A stretch of DNA of 64,000 nucleotides from Hyalella azteca (taxonomy: Eukaryota > Arthropoda > Malacostraca > Amphipoda > Hyalellidae). The notes beneath the pieces were generated by a model that was given only the letters and a program-made list of their open reading frames with translations, was not told the origin of the DNA and ran no database searches. The translations under genes were made by a program, and so were the position numbers. The DNA lies in NCBI RefSeq assembly GCF_000764305.2, contig NW_025945895.1, positions 62,001-126,000 on the forward strand, written 5' to 3'. Below are positions 12,651-24,283 of this stretch, piece after piece. Each line of letters starts with the position of its first letter. Position 1 is the stretch's first letter.

Positions 12651-15600
12651 ATGATGTATTGCAAATAATTGCACGATGTTCTAAAAATTTTAGAGAAGTA
12701 GAAATTTAAGAGGGTAATTACTCAAGTAAAATTTATTTGATCATTTTGAATTTTTGATGGAAGTCAGTAAGAACCTGCAAGGACCAAATAGGTAGTAGGC
12801 TTATCAGAATAATGAATATAGGTAGGTACTCAAACTTAACTTTACTCTAATAATTATCCTTTAATTAGTTTAATAAAGAATTCCTCAGAAGTAACACTTG
12901 AATTTTGAGGAATTCTTTGATAATTCAACAAACAGGCTTAGAAAACCTTTCAGCTGTCATAGGCATATCATATATGATAGTCTATGATAACAAATTAACT
13001 ATGTCATATAATGAAGATTGAAGAAAAACCATGAAAAGAAGCCCTTTTAGTTTTAATAAGAAATCTTGAATAACAGGTTACGTTGAAAAGAGCATGATCC
13101 GCTATTAAAAATAAAACTCAAAATACCATTACTGAAAATGAAGTAAAATTTTTAGTACTAAGAAAAATAACAATGATACCAGTACCTTGCTAGATAGTTG
13201 TGTGTTGAGGTAAATCCTTTTCAGTCCATTTTAAAAAATTTTCACCACCTCGTGTTGTTAGGCCATATCAACACACAACTATAAACGTCATGAAGATTTA
13301 TCTCGGAAACAAATGCCTATATTTTACTTCTTTTTCTTAGAATAACATAAAGCACACAACTTTTTTATTAATACTCGATGTATGTTAATTGAAATATTTA
13401 CCATATTATATTTGTGAAAACGCATTCATTATGGGATAAATTCGACTATCATAACTGGAACAGTAATAAATAAGGAAGGCTTTAGTATCAATAAATATTA
13501 CTTAATGTTTTAATTCATAATATTCAATATTACTGAAAATTTTCACAAAACGATCCTCATCGAATCTTGCAATGCAATCATAAACTCAGCGGGGATTTGT
13601 GGATTCTAGCTCCACAAAATTCAAGGTCAACGTTCTATATATGGATACTGATATATACGTATGACTGAATGATAGAAATTGTAATTTCAATGCAGATCAA
13701 TTGCGCGTATAAACCGAAATAACACAGGATTTTCAGCAGAATTAGGTAATATTGTAAAGTCCTTACAGCACGTGGTTGCAGACCATATGAAGCCCTAATG
13801 TTAAATGTTTCGCCGAAAAATCTAGAGAAAGGGCTATTTACAAGCTTCAAATTAATATAATGATGTAAAAAGTTTCTATTTTCACAATTCTGTGCATAAC
13901 TTAAATTCAACTTCCCCTTCAAAATAGAAATGAATGTTAGGTGAGGTGTATCAGTGAATAAGTTGCCATATTGGAGTAGAGAGAGCGAGTTGCAAGTTCA
14001 GGTCTGATCTAGATGTAAAAATTTTAGTCAGAAAAACGAGTGGTTGGAGCAGTGATTCGCAGGTTCCAAACTTCCAACACACTGAAAAAGGCGATTTCAA
14101 GAATAGGCTATCGGCTAAACATGACAAAAGGTCACGATTGATCCCATAATTTTATATAATAAAATAATACTTCCTGCCAAGGAGGCGTATCTTTCTGTAA
14201 CCTATTAAACAATTGATTAAAAAACTGTAGCACGCGAACCGCTATGGTTAATAAAAACCACAAATAACAAGACAATGGAAATTAAATATTTATCAACCGT
14301 GGTTGAGTAGAAACACAAATTCAACTGTGTTGATACGGAACGCATGAGAGGCCAGGAAATGGTGGAATTGATCTACCTAGATAGTAACAAGCAAAACCCT
14401 AAAGTTTTACAACAAATCAGTCCAAAGGAGGAGAAAAACTATGCAAAAATTTTGAATAGCCCAAGTGATCTGCATGAAGATTATTTGAATATAATTGGAA
14501 TGAAATGCCACAAAATTCTCCATTTCATTGCACAATAAGATACGGACTGAAACTCCATTTATTTCATCAAGCAGGAGCACCAGAGATAAGATAGCATCAC
14601 TGAAGAAGGCTCCAAGATAAGCCAAGAATAACGAAGGGTTATTGAATGTAGGCTGCATAACAAAGATTAGGTGCTCAGTCAAGCGCTGATAAGAATTGGT
14701 CAAATTTAATTCATTTTACAAACGTCAACAATGAGATCAAGGTTATTGAAGTTACTCTCTGATATAAACAACTGATCGAAGAGTTCGTTTGATAAATATA
14801 ATGAGCATTTCTACCACTCCACCGCCCGTAAGCAAGAAGAATTAAAAAATATAAAAAACAGCTGTAAATTGTCATTCAAATTTGTCATTCAGTGATTAAA
14901 TGAATGTTTCAAAAATTTACAAGGTTTTAACTAAATTTATTCTCAACCAATGACAAGTGGCAGACGTCTCTAGTGTAAAAAGAAAATGGGCCAATATTCC
15001 AGGAAAACTTCAATATTCCGCAGCAAATTTTGTTAATAATTCGTTATAATAATAAATAAATAATAATTTTGTATTTCATAGTTTATCAAATCTGTTTTTC
15101 CTGAACATATGATAAAAAGGCACAGAGGCAATAAGGTGAAACACACTTGAAGGTGCTCACATGCATTTTCTGTGATAATACAATAAACGAAATAGAAATG
15201 AACTGACAATTTGAAAGATCTCGGTGTACAATCAAAAAATGTCTTGAAATTTTGCTTTGTACAAATGGGAGCACAAAAATAATCATGCTCGGTATGATTA
15301 GTTTATTTGATGCCCAAAACATATGGCGAGCTTGAGCATGGAATGTTGTATTAATATAATAATAAGATAGTGACAGTTGATACATCATCCCTAACACACT
15401 AACGCTTACTGGTATAGCTACGGTACAGGTGACGGCACGCGAGGGGAAAGTCGCAAATAATTTGAACCATTGAATTAAGATGAAAAAAATGAAGGTATCA
15501 CAACCAGCATTGAAATGACTACACAAGTTAAAATAGTAACTCAAACAGACTTGAAACGCTTAGTTTCATCATCATCAAGATAGCTTGAAACTTTAATCAA

Positions 15601-16648
15601 ATTTAAAATTGATCTGGAACAACCCTGGACACCAATGAATGTCGCAAAAAACATTATTGCATTAAAAATTTACACGCAATTCAAATTCACACATAGTGCT
15701 TATACAAATTCATTAATTTTTGTACAACAAAATGACTAAAAATACAGTAAGATCGTTACAGCAAACAGCTCAGCTCCGCATCCAGCTTCAACTTGAACAA
15801 GTGTTAAGAGCTGCACCGAACACAAAAATTGAGCATCAGCTTTAGTGATCACTTTAGTATTTAACAATCAAAGAAATTTGTAATCTAAAAACAAAGTATT
15901 TCTAAACCAAGTTTGAATTACATTACACTTACAGCTGCAACTAAAAGAAAAAGTATAGTTTAATTTAAAAATAGCCAGTCTTGAGATCAACGACGGTTCG
16001 ATCTGCATACAATGAAAGGATTCTTAAAAAATGGGAAACTATTCTCCATTCAAAACTCTATATTAGGCTCAAATATTGTGATTTTCGCACTCGTGAGAGA
16101 AATAGAGGTGTGTTGTTTTCCAATCTTATCCAGTCTTTATATTTGTGACCATTCCTGTTCTGCAAAGGCACCAGCAATAGGCTGTGTATAAAAGAACTCA
16201 AAAGATAGAAAATTCGACGATAAAATCTTCACTGGTTTAGATGAACAGTGGAATTCACGAGGAGCTCCGGTGCGCAATAATAAAAAGCAAGCTACCGATA
16301 ATACAACGTGACTCGAGCGAACAGCGTTCACACTCTGTGAAAATGATTAATTGAGTAAAGATTTCTATAATCCAAGCATTACCACTCAATGATGTAGGAG
16401 CACTAGCGTCAATGACACACAAGTCGCCACAAAGCAGCTACTACACCAAACTCGCCGCCCGTCAATAACAACCGTATAATGCTTGTCGCCATCATCATTT
16501 GTAGGGTTTAATCTTCACCTATTAAATAAGAAGCTTTTACGAATGCGCTGAAAAGTTAAGTCTCAATTTTGTTAACAAAACAGATAGCTTCTTTCGAAGG
16601 CCGGCGACATAAGTGCTGTGGCAAAGTTAGCGTCATTAACGGAAGTGT
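12651..16648. other. Non-coding spacer between PIGU and the ZSWIM3-like gene; no gene recognised
   Basis: Open frames of 64-152 codons occur (for example 15086-15544 on the minus strand), but they are Phe/Ile/Tyr-rich translations of AT-rich DNA without a recognisable domain or conserved splice structure. A 14-bp inverted repeat with arms at 13195-13208 and 13268-13281 is the only local structure. The 3' untranslated region of PIGU should lie just below 16649. Confidence 0.5.
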
Positions 16649-19600
16649 TTACTCTAGGGTCAATCTAGCGGGTTTGCCCTCGATCGTCATTGAAGAGCCA
16701 TTGTAGAGGAGATGCTGACGCTTGACGTGCCCAAAAAGCAGGTCTGTCACCAGGAAAATCTGCACACACACGCCCAATATTAGCTCAGCAAACCAACACG
16801 AGCCTAGTATATATTATAAAGTCTAAGTCGAACTTTGACGAGAGGAAAGGCTGAGAGCAGTACCAAATATCCATCAATAATTTTCTATTTTTTTCATGAA
16901 GTTAACATCGCAATTACAGCTCACAGTTTTTGTTTAATTTGAGTAATATTTTTTAGCTTTATTTCGGTTTCAAATAAAGAAATGCCATAAAAATTCACTG
17001 GAAAGCAAAAATTAAGTTCACATTTTGTAAGAGAACAGCTCTAATACCGATCTCAGGCAAGCAGGTAATGCATGGAGATGAAAATACAGGGTGCGGCGCG
17101 GGAACTTACTTATTTGAATTGCGCGCCACGTGGCGGCCATTAGTCCTAGGAAGGTGGCGCCACGCGCAATATGGTGCGCGGGCTATGAAGTTTTTCGTCC
17201 ACTCAGTTCAGTTGCGACCATGCAGTGGTCGAGAGAGGAGCGCGCGTTCGCAGTCTCTGTGTACTTTTCTAGTGGCCGGTCTATCGTTGCAACCCAGCGT
17301 GCGTTTAGGAGGCAGTTTAATGTCGCGCCCACTGGTCGTGTTCCTGGTCGTACATCAATCGTTAACGAGTGTCTTCAGAAGGTACGCAGATGCTAAGTTC
17401 TAGGATATGTCAACAGGTGGAAATAGCAAGAGTAAAGTCAACCTGTGCAGTATTGAAGGCGAGGGTGACTGCGAAGTAAAAATTAGCGTTGGCAGCGCCA
17501 CTGAAGATCCACTGGTTGTACATGATGGGCCCCAGCACCGATGAGGCCACCAGCATGCACCCCACCAGGAAGCTTTGTCTAAGAACTGCGCACAATATTA
17601 CATTATATTAGATGCCAGGGTCCACACTATCAAAAGTAGTTACGTGTTCGTAACTCAGTCAGCCAATAATGGACACGGCTTTTTAAGTTATACCCACCAA
17701 TCTCATACGATAAATTGGCCACTGCGAGTACTTAGGCCACTATTTGCACTTAGGCCGCAGCGTATAATTAAGCAAGTTGTTTTTATTGCAGACCCTGCAG
17801 GTAGTTGTAGACAATAAAGAGAGTATGAGCAAAATGAAGAATAACCTGAAGTTAACACGTTGCCTACGATTGCTTCATCTTGTACAATTATTTCATTTTT
17901 TGTACTGTTTTTAAACAGGGTTGCCAGACGGTCATTTTTTCCGGACAAATTCCGTTATTTAGTTTTTCTCAATTGCGTTGGCTTGCTAAAATTTATGATA
18001 GGGGTGCTTCCTAATTAAATTTTAAATACTGCAAAAAGAAAATAAATAAAATTTTTATAACGGAACCTACAAATAAACTAGTACATATTGAGTCATCGCC
18101 CTTTTTTGTTCTCGGATTTGGCCGATTTTAGGCAGCTTGAATTATGTACCACTACGTCCTGGAGAAATACATTTCGTGGTACGCATATGTACCACTTCGG
18201 AGTCAACGTGTTAATGTAGCATAAATTTGAGGCGCTATGTAGCATACAAAAATTTCCTCCGAAGTTCCAGTGCATATTAAAATGCGTGGGCAAAATATGC
18301 AAGTAGTCTCGAAAATAAGCTAAAAAAAGTGTACACTAGTGAATAAAATTAAAAAAAGATGTAAGTTATGTAGGTACACGGGCGAAGTGAATAAAGAGTG
18401 CGTGACATGGGTAGCTGTGTGTCATGGGTAGGTGCGTGACATGGGTAGGTGCGTGACATGGGTGGGTGCGTGACATGGAAGGGTGCGTGACATGGGTAGG
18501 TGCGTGACATGGGTGGGTGCGTGACATGGGTGGGTGCGTGACATGGGTAGATACTTTGGAATATCTGAGCAACACAGAGTATACATGAGTGATGGATTAC
18601 ACCTGAGAAGACCAGAGTACACACGAGTGATATAAAGAATAGTAGAAATAGAGGAAAATTGATACGTTGATTAGGCCACTTATAAGACTAAAAGTATTAT
18701 GACATTGTTGCAAAAATAGGATCAAATACATTATTTTTCAGGAAAATTAGTAATTATTACTAAGTATTGTTATTTGTTAATGTCAAGTGACTAAGGATTG
18801 AAATTACAGAAATCAATCCTTTAATTTAAGAGGAATTTTGTACTTGATATGAGATAAATGATACTGGAAATCGGAAGCAAATAATTATTTGAAGGGATAA
18901 CAAAAAATATTCATTATAATAATAATTAAAAGGATGAGATACAAGACCGAATTGCTAAGATCAAATTGGAAGAATAAAAAAATAAACGAAATATTTAGGA
19001 GGCGAATACATGTCACTTTTTGCATGTATTGTATGTGCTTGACGAGACCACAGAGTTTAGTTGGAACAAGTCCAGGAATTATAAATATAAATAAAAACTA
19101 ATAAAAAATATGAAATCATTGGAGATGAATATAGTTTGTAGCATCATGGGTTGGCAGTTGAGGTGTTCTGACCACAGCGTTGCGCTGGAACACGGCAAGA
19201 AATTACGAAGATAAATGAGAACTAATAAAAAATATGAAAGCATTGGAGGTGAACATAGTTTGTATTATCATGGGTAGGCAGTTGACAAGTTCTGACCACA
19301 GCGTTGAGCTGGAACACGGCCAGGAAGAAGAGGCGGAAGTGTTCGAACATCTCGGTGAAGAAGTACCAGAAAAGCCCGATGTTCGGGGTCAGGTCTGGGG
19401 CTGATAATCTGCACAGAAATAATTCATGATAGCAATTAACACAATTATTAAACAAATAACTAAATAAACCAAAGAATTTAGTTGACGCAAATTAATAGGC
19501 AGGGTCAAGTATCTAGCTACCACATCGTAACATCATCAGAGTTGACCAAGTAAAAGATAAACCCTGCAAATAATTTATTTCAATGCTGCACATTAATTTT

Positions 19601-22600
19601 ATTTGACCAAAATTTTTTAGTAATGATGACCACACATGCAAGTTACTATAAATTTATAGCTTTGCTTGCAAGTCATTTATTACTACAAATATTTAATTGC
19701 ACGTTATATATGTATTACTACAAATATTCAATTTGCAGGTCATTTATCAAGTTTATCTCTTTGTTTCAAAGCTACAAATAACGCACATAAAGCCGTAGGT
19801 GGCCTCAAGGAAGTCCCAGCCTCCTGCGATCTCAGCAGACACGAGCAGCAGGAGGGCGGCGGTGACGACGAAGGACACAAGGCTCCTGCACAGGATCCTG
19901 ACGCAATGGTCCTGTAACGCGGGGCGCAGTGCCCCCGACCTCACCTCCTTGCTGGAGTCTGTGTAAAGAATTCCAGAACATGAATTATCATTTAAATAAT
20001 TTGATGTCAAATATTAAAGTAATATAAATTGCACTAGGTAAAAAATATCACTATTTCCTTGCCGGGGTCAGCAGTAACAATTTTGGATGCTTATTAGCTT
20101 CAGAATATATAAAAAATTAATTCAATATATGAATGAGAGAAGGAAGAAAACAACTCGGTTACCGTTATACAAAAAAACATTTGTGTGAGGACCGTGCGTT
20201 GTGTACGTGTGTTGCTACACATGCTATACACTAGCCTTATAAACAAAACATGACATACTGCAACCTTGACCTGAATTAATGAAGAAATTAAAACAGGTAG
20301 CACATAAAAAATGAGACAACAGCACACCAAATTGCGAGTGGCGTACATATTGCCAATCTGAAAAAATACTTGGATGAATAAAAAAAAAAATAGAATAGAA
20401 TATTAAAAATGATTAAAATTAAATTAAATTAATTAATTAAAAGTAAATTTGAAGTCAAGAAAAGAAGAAGTAAATGTCTGACCAGGTAGTGGAGGAGCAG
20501 AGGCGCAGTTGTGATGGTAGGGGTCGGCATGGTACTGGTAGAGCGCTATGAGACCAGGCACCAGCAGCACCACGGGGTACACAGCTTGGTAGGTAGCAAG
20601 TGCTACCAGGGCACCGAACAGCACGGCCCGGCCTGAACACACAATGTAATTAGTGGGTAATTTATTAGTAATTTTTATAATTACCTTTCAAAAATAGTCA
20701 GATATTCAAAACAGGAATTAGATAGTCAGATAAATCAAAATCATAATTACTGTTACAGCGGGGGACATGCAAGGTTGTGGTGTTGAGGTTGAGGTTGTGG
20801 TGGTAAGAGCCAGTTTGTGGTGGTAAAGACTACCTACATTTAAGCATAGCGAGCAGTAGGCTGGCTAGTACAAGGTTGTGCAAGGTTGTGGTGGTAAGGA
20901 CTACGTAACTTTAAGCATAGCGAGCAGCAGGCTGGCTAGTACAAGGTTGTGGTGGTAAGGACTACGTACCTTTAAGCATAGCGAGCAGTAGGCTGGCCAG
21001 TACAAGGTTGTGCAAGGTTGTGGTGGTGAGGGCAGTGCAGGACAGCACCGTGTAGGGGCAGAGGAGGTAGGCCGCCGCCACGTCCTTGGTGGCGCCGGCG
21101 AGCGACGCGGCGCTCAGCAGCAGCGGACGCGAGTCTGGGGCGTAGCGCGGGGCCTCAGTGTGCTGCTCCCCCAACTGCACAGCGGGACTTAGGTTACTAG
21201 TGTACTGGTAGCTGTTAGGTTACTCGTGTACTGGTAGCTGTTAGGTTACTATTGTATTGGTAGCTGTTAGGTTACTAGTGTATTGGTAGCTGTTAGGTTA
21301 CTAGTGTACTGGTAGCTGTTAGGTTACTAGTATACTGGTAGCTGTTAGGTTACTAGTGTATTGGTAGCTGCTAGGTTACTAGTATATTGGTAGCTGTTAG
21401 GTTACTAGTGTATTGGTAGCTGTTAGGTTACTACTATATTGGTAGCTGTTGGGTCACTAGAATATTGGTAGCTGTTTGGTCACTATGATGTCAGTGGTTC
21501 TTAGGTCACTACAATGACAGTGGTTCGTAGGTCACTAAGATTTCATTGGTTTTAAAGTCACCAACAAACTTTACATAATTACACACAATAATATTTTGAA
21601 CTCCACAATTAATTCTAACAACAACTGGTAGCGTTTGCTACTAACAAATGTGAAGGTGAATTAGCACACATAGTTTCCTCACCACACATTTAGCAGTTCA
21701 TGAGTAATGTATAATAATATAATTATAAAGCACTGGATGAGTGCTGTTCCCAATTTCAGCTATGATGATCATAATTCATATAATCAAGTTGAATGATGAT
21801 TGTTTTAGGTAGACAAATCTAACAGTGCTTCATCAACCTATACTCTAGAAACCGTAAACAGCAAATTTAAATAAAGATAAGGTTTGCCCAAGCATTGAAG
21901 CCAGCACGAAAATAGCATCATTACCACTTAATAGAATTAAGGTCGGAAGAAATGACTAATAATCAGGAAGTCATAGATAACGAAAACCAAATGGAAGAAC
22001 CGATGTGTGTGTATAAATACTCTTTAGAAGTCTCACTAGTGGTGAATATAAGTAAGAAAATATAAGTACAGGTAAATACAGGGTGGGGCAGAACCGATTG
22101 GGCAGTTTTGAGGCAAAATAAAAGAGAAATGGAGGTACATAAAGAAGAAAGTTTATTCTCCTCGAGGTTTGCATAACATACCATTTAGAATACTTAGGTT
22201 TTGAAAACATTATCAGGAAGATGGTGGCCGTTAGCTGCAACACACTGTTGGAGTCGTTCTCGGAAGTTTCCTACAGCACGTTCACACATATGGCGAGGTA
22301 TGGCCATAACCTCTGCAATAATCCGTTCCCTTAGCTGCGGTAGGGTGTGAGGGCGACTTCTGGTTGCAGCAGGATGGGGCTACAGCTCACATAGCCCGAA
22401 TGTCACTGAATGTTTTGAAACGCATGTTTCCCGGACGTCTGGTGTCTCTGAGGGGTGATTTACAGTGGCCTGCGAGGTCACCTGATTTGAGCATTTGCGA
22501 TTTCTTTCTTTGGGGACATCTAAAAGAGAAGGCGTTCAGAAGTCGCCCCCACACCCTACCACAGCTAAGGGGATGGATTATTGCAGCAGAGGTTATGGCC

Positions 22601-24283
22601 ATACCTCGCCATGTGCGTGAACGTGCTGTAGGGAACTTCCGAGAACGACTCCAACAGTGTGTTGCAGCTAACGGACACCATCTTCCTGATATTATTTTCA
22701 AAAGTCAAAACATAAGTAATTTAAATGGTATGTTATGCTAACCTTGAGGAAAATAAACTTTCTTTATTATGTTTCTCCATTACTCTTTTATTTCGCCTCA
22801 ACACTGCCCAATCGGTTCTACCCCACCCTGTATAAGTTACATAACTCAGGTGTAATTAGTATAATTGACCCACCAACTTATTAGCGTAGGCCATAGCAGC
22901 CCGACTTAGCAGGAAGGCCGTGAGCAGATCACAAGTTATGAAGACGACCTGCACCCACCAGCCCCACCGTGAGCAGATCACAAGTTATGAAGACGACCTG
23001 CACCCACCAGCCCCACGACCTGCAAGTTACAGGTTATGAACACGACCTGCACGTTACAAGTTATGAGCACGACCTGCACCCTCCAGCCCCACGACCTGCA
23101 CGTTACAAGTTATGAACACGACCTGCACCCTCCAGCCCCACGACTTGCAAGTTACAAGTTATGAGCACGACCTGCACCCACCAGCCCCACGACCTGCAAG
23201 TTACAAGTTATGAACACGACCTGCACGTTACAAGTTATGAGCACGACCTGCACCAACCAGGCCCACGACCTGCACCCTGCAGTCCCACGACCTGCACCCT
23301 GCAGTCCCACGACCTGCACCCACCAGCCCCACGACCTGCACCCACCAGCCTCACGACCTGAACCCACCAGCCCCACGACCTGAACCCATCAGCCCCACGA
23401 CCTGAACCCATCAGCCCCACGACCTGAACCCACCAGCCCCACGACCTGCAGGCTACCTACATCAGACCAATGCACAATTGCACAAAATTTCAGGGCACGA
23501 TTAGCACAATTACAGTACGCTTTTTGCATACTAATGCACACCTACGTTATCACACTATTATGGTAATTGAGTTATGAATGAGCTAGTATCTTAACATTCT
23601 AGCAAACTTCAAACCAAATAAAACAAACTTCATGTTGAGGTATGGACATATTCTGATTTATTTCAGTTACACAATTAAATTGGAAATTCATCTATTACAG
23701 AAAATTTTTTTTACAACTGTTACAACTTTAGATGTATTAAAACAATATGATAGGGGGAAATTCTTATTTTAATTACGATTTGAATTGAAAAAGCTGCAAA
23801 GAAATTAGTACACATTTTCAATGTTCAAGACATTAAATTGAGACATTTTCAAGAAGAATAAGAGGTGAAGGCACCTGATGAAGATGCCCCCAAGGAAGAG
23901 AGTTATGGGGGACTCGTGGAAGACGCCGCCGCTGTACACGGCCACGCCCTGACTCTGCAGGTACACTCCCTCCTTCACTGCACAGCGCACAGTGATCAAC
24001 CACAGCACAGCTCAACACTTCAACTTATTTCAATACAGTCAAACTAAACTTTTAGAAGAAAAATAAATAGAATTTCAATCGAATTGAATGAAATTCAACA
24101 TTTCTGTTGGAATTTCAAATCTGTAAGCCAGCTGTGCAGCACAGCATGTTCACCTCTCAGCCAGCTGTTGAGTGGCGTGGACACCTCCACACGGCTACTG
24201 ATGGCTGTGGCGAGCGTGGCACTGTTCATGAGCCACAGCCGCAACAGCGCAGCCACAGCGTACAGCAGCACCATGCCACGCAT
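16649..24283 (-). CDS. PIGU: GPI transamidase subunit PIG-U
   Basis: Multi-pass ER membrane subunit of the GPI transamidase complex that attaches GPI anchors to proteins. Exons read: 24154-24283, 23875-23977, 22874-22948, 20970-21174, 20483-20632, 19787-19958, 19297-19408, 17443-17578 and 16649-16759. Key matches to animal PIGU are [13 protein letters not shown] at the N-terminus, [47 protein letters not shown], the family signature [15 protein letters not shown] with EMFEHF, and C-terminal [19 protein letters not shown] followed by IFLVTD. The gene ends in TAA at 16649. Two problems remain. The junction between exons 2 and 3 does not agree in phase, so a small exon or another splice site is missing. 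About 50 residues expected between LNAV and QSFLVG (the family's IPLAIKLKEHP to PVWNHLYRF region) were not found in 17.6-19.3 kb. The gene is identified with certainty; the exact model is not. Confidence 0.9.
17086..17403 (+). mobile_element. Truncated mariner-like element, 5' end with transposase N-terminus
   Basis: The left end reads CAGGGTGCGGCGCGGGAACTT after TA, like the CAGGGTG ends of the fold-back element at 22.1 kb. A frame starting at 17220 ([16 protein letters not shown], then [12 protein letters not shown]) is the N-terminal helix-turn-helix typical of an arthropod Tc1/mariner transposase family, cut off after about 60 codons. It ends about 40 bp before a PIGU exon (17443-17578). 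No right end is seen. Confidence 0.75.
17856..18210. mobile_element. piggyBac-like MITE bounded by TTAA
   Basis: TTAA lies at 17852-17855 and 18211-18214. The ends are inverted copies beginning CACGTTG (left CACGTTGCCTACG, right complement CACGTTGACTCCG). There is no transposase. It lies in the PIGU intron where an expected exon could not be found. Confidence 0.65.
18398..18550. repeat. 17-bp minisatellite
   Basis: About nine copies of a 17-bp unit with core GTGCGTGACATGGGT. Because 17 is not a multiple of three and the unit has no stop on the minus strand, all three minus frames stay open and give the same peptide repeat (THPCHAP / MSRTHP types). These frames are products of the repeat and not genes. 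Confidence 0.9.
19110..19325. repeat. Tandem duplication of the 3' part of PIGU exon 7 with its donor
   Basis: About 105 bp is present twice (about 19110-19200 and 19215-19325). Both copies share AACTAATAAAAAATATGAAA, CATTGGAG, and on the minus strand the GTGTTCCAG(C)..CAACGCTGTG/GTCAGAAC exon-donor boundary. The copy nearer 19325 belongs to the exon with the intact [12 protein letters not shown] coding sequence; the other holds only its last codons and the donor. Confidence 0.8.
20820..21035. repeat. Three tandem copies of the PIGU exon 4 donor region
   Basis: A unit of about 70 bp (TTTAAGCATAGCGAGCAG, then AGGCTGGC, then ACAAGGTTGTG) occurs three times. The copy at about 20961-21035 is the true end of exon 4 ([10 protein letters not shown], donor GTACGT). 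The two downstream copies differ at the donor: one reads AAAGTTACG and the other AAATGTAGG where the exon reads AAAGGTACG. Confidence 0.85.
21186..21560. repeat. 26-bp minisatellite in PIGU intron
   Basis: About fourteen copies of a 26-bp unit with core TTAGGTTACTAGTGTATTGG and TAGCTG follow exon 4 directly on its upstream side (starting about 12 bp from the acceptor). The last copies toward 21560 are strongly diverged. Confidence 0.9.
22079..22830 (+). mobile_element. Fold-back mariner-like element with partial transposase
   Basis: Ends are inverted copies of CAGGGTGGGGCAGAACCGATT-type sequence, flanked by TA on both sides. The right two thirds encodes the C-terminal part of a DDE transposase in frame 22364-22741, with QDGATAH carrying the second catalytic Asp and [13 protein letters not shown] the region of the third acidic residue. 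The left arm (22079-22356) is an inverted copy of the 3' part of that same coding region (about 22535-22830). The element therefore forms a hairpin with arms near 280 bp and a loop near 180 bp. The N-terminus and first catalytic Asp are absent, so it cannot be autonomous. Confidence 0.88.
22920..23450. repeat. Composite minisatellite derived from the PIGU exon 3 acceptor
   Basis: Starting inside PIGU exon 3, a 49-bp block is duplicated (starts at 22920 and 22969) and then continues as an array of shorter units with CACGACCTGCACC plus CACCAGCCC, or CACGTTACAAGTTATGA. On the minus strand every unit contains TGGGTGCAGGTCGTG, a copy of the exon 3 acceptor, so many AG acceptors precede the real one at 22948. 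Confidence 0.88.

Noticed and set aside
15086..15544. 152-codon minus frame, the longest in 9.4-16.6 kb
   Set aside because: Phe/Ile/Ser-rich AT-driven composition, no motif, no splice or start context; not supported as a gene.
18349..18624. His/Pro/Thr repeat proteins in three minus frames
   Set aside because: All come from the 17-bp minisatellite.
23152..23420. Gly/Val-rich repeat frames ([11 protein letters not shown] type)
   Set aside because: They are translations of the acceptor-derived minisatellite in a PIGU intron.
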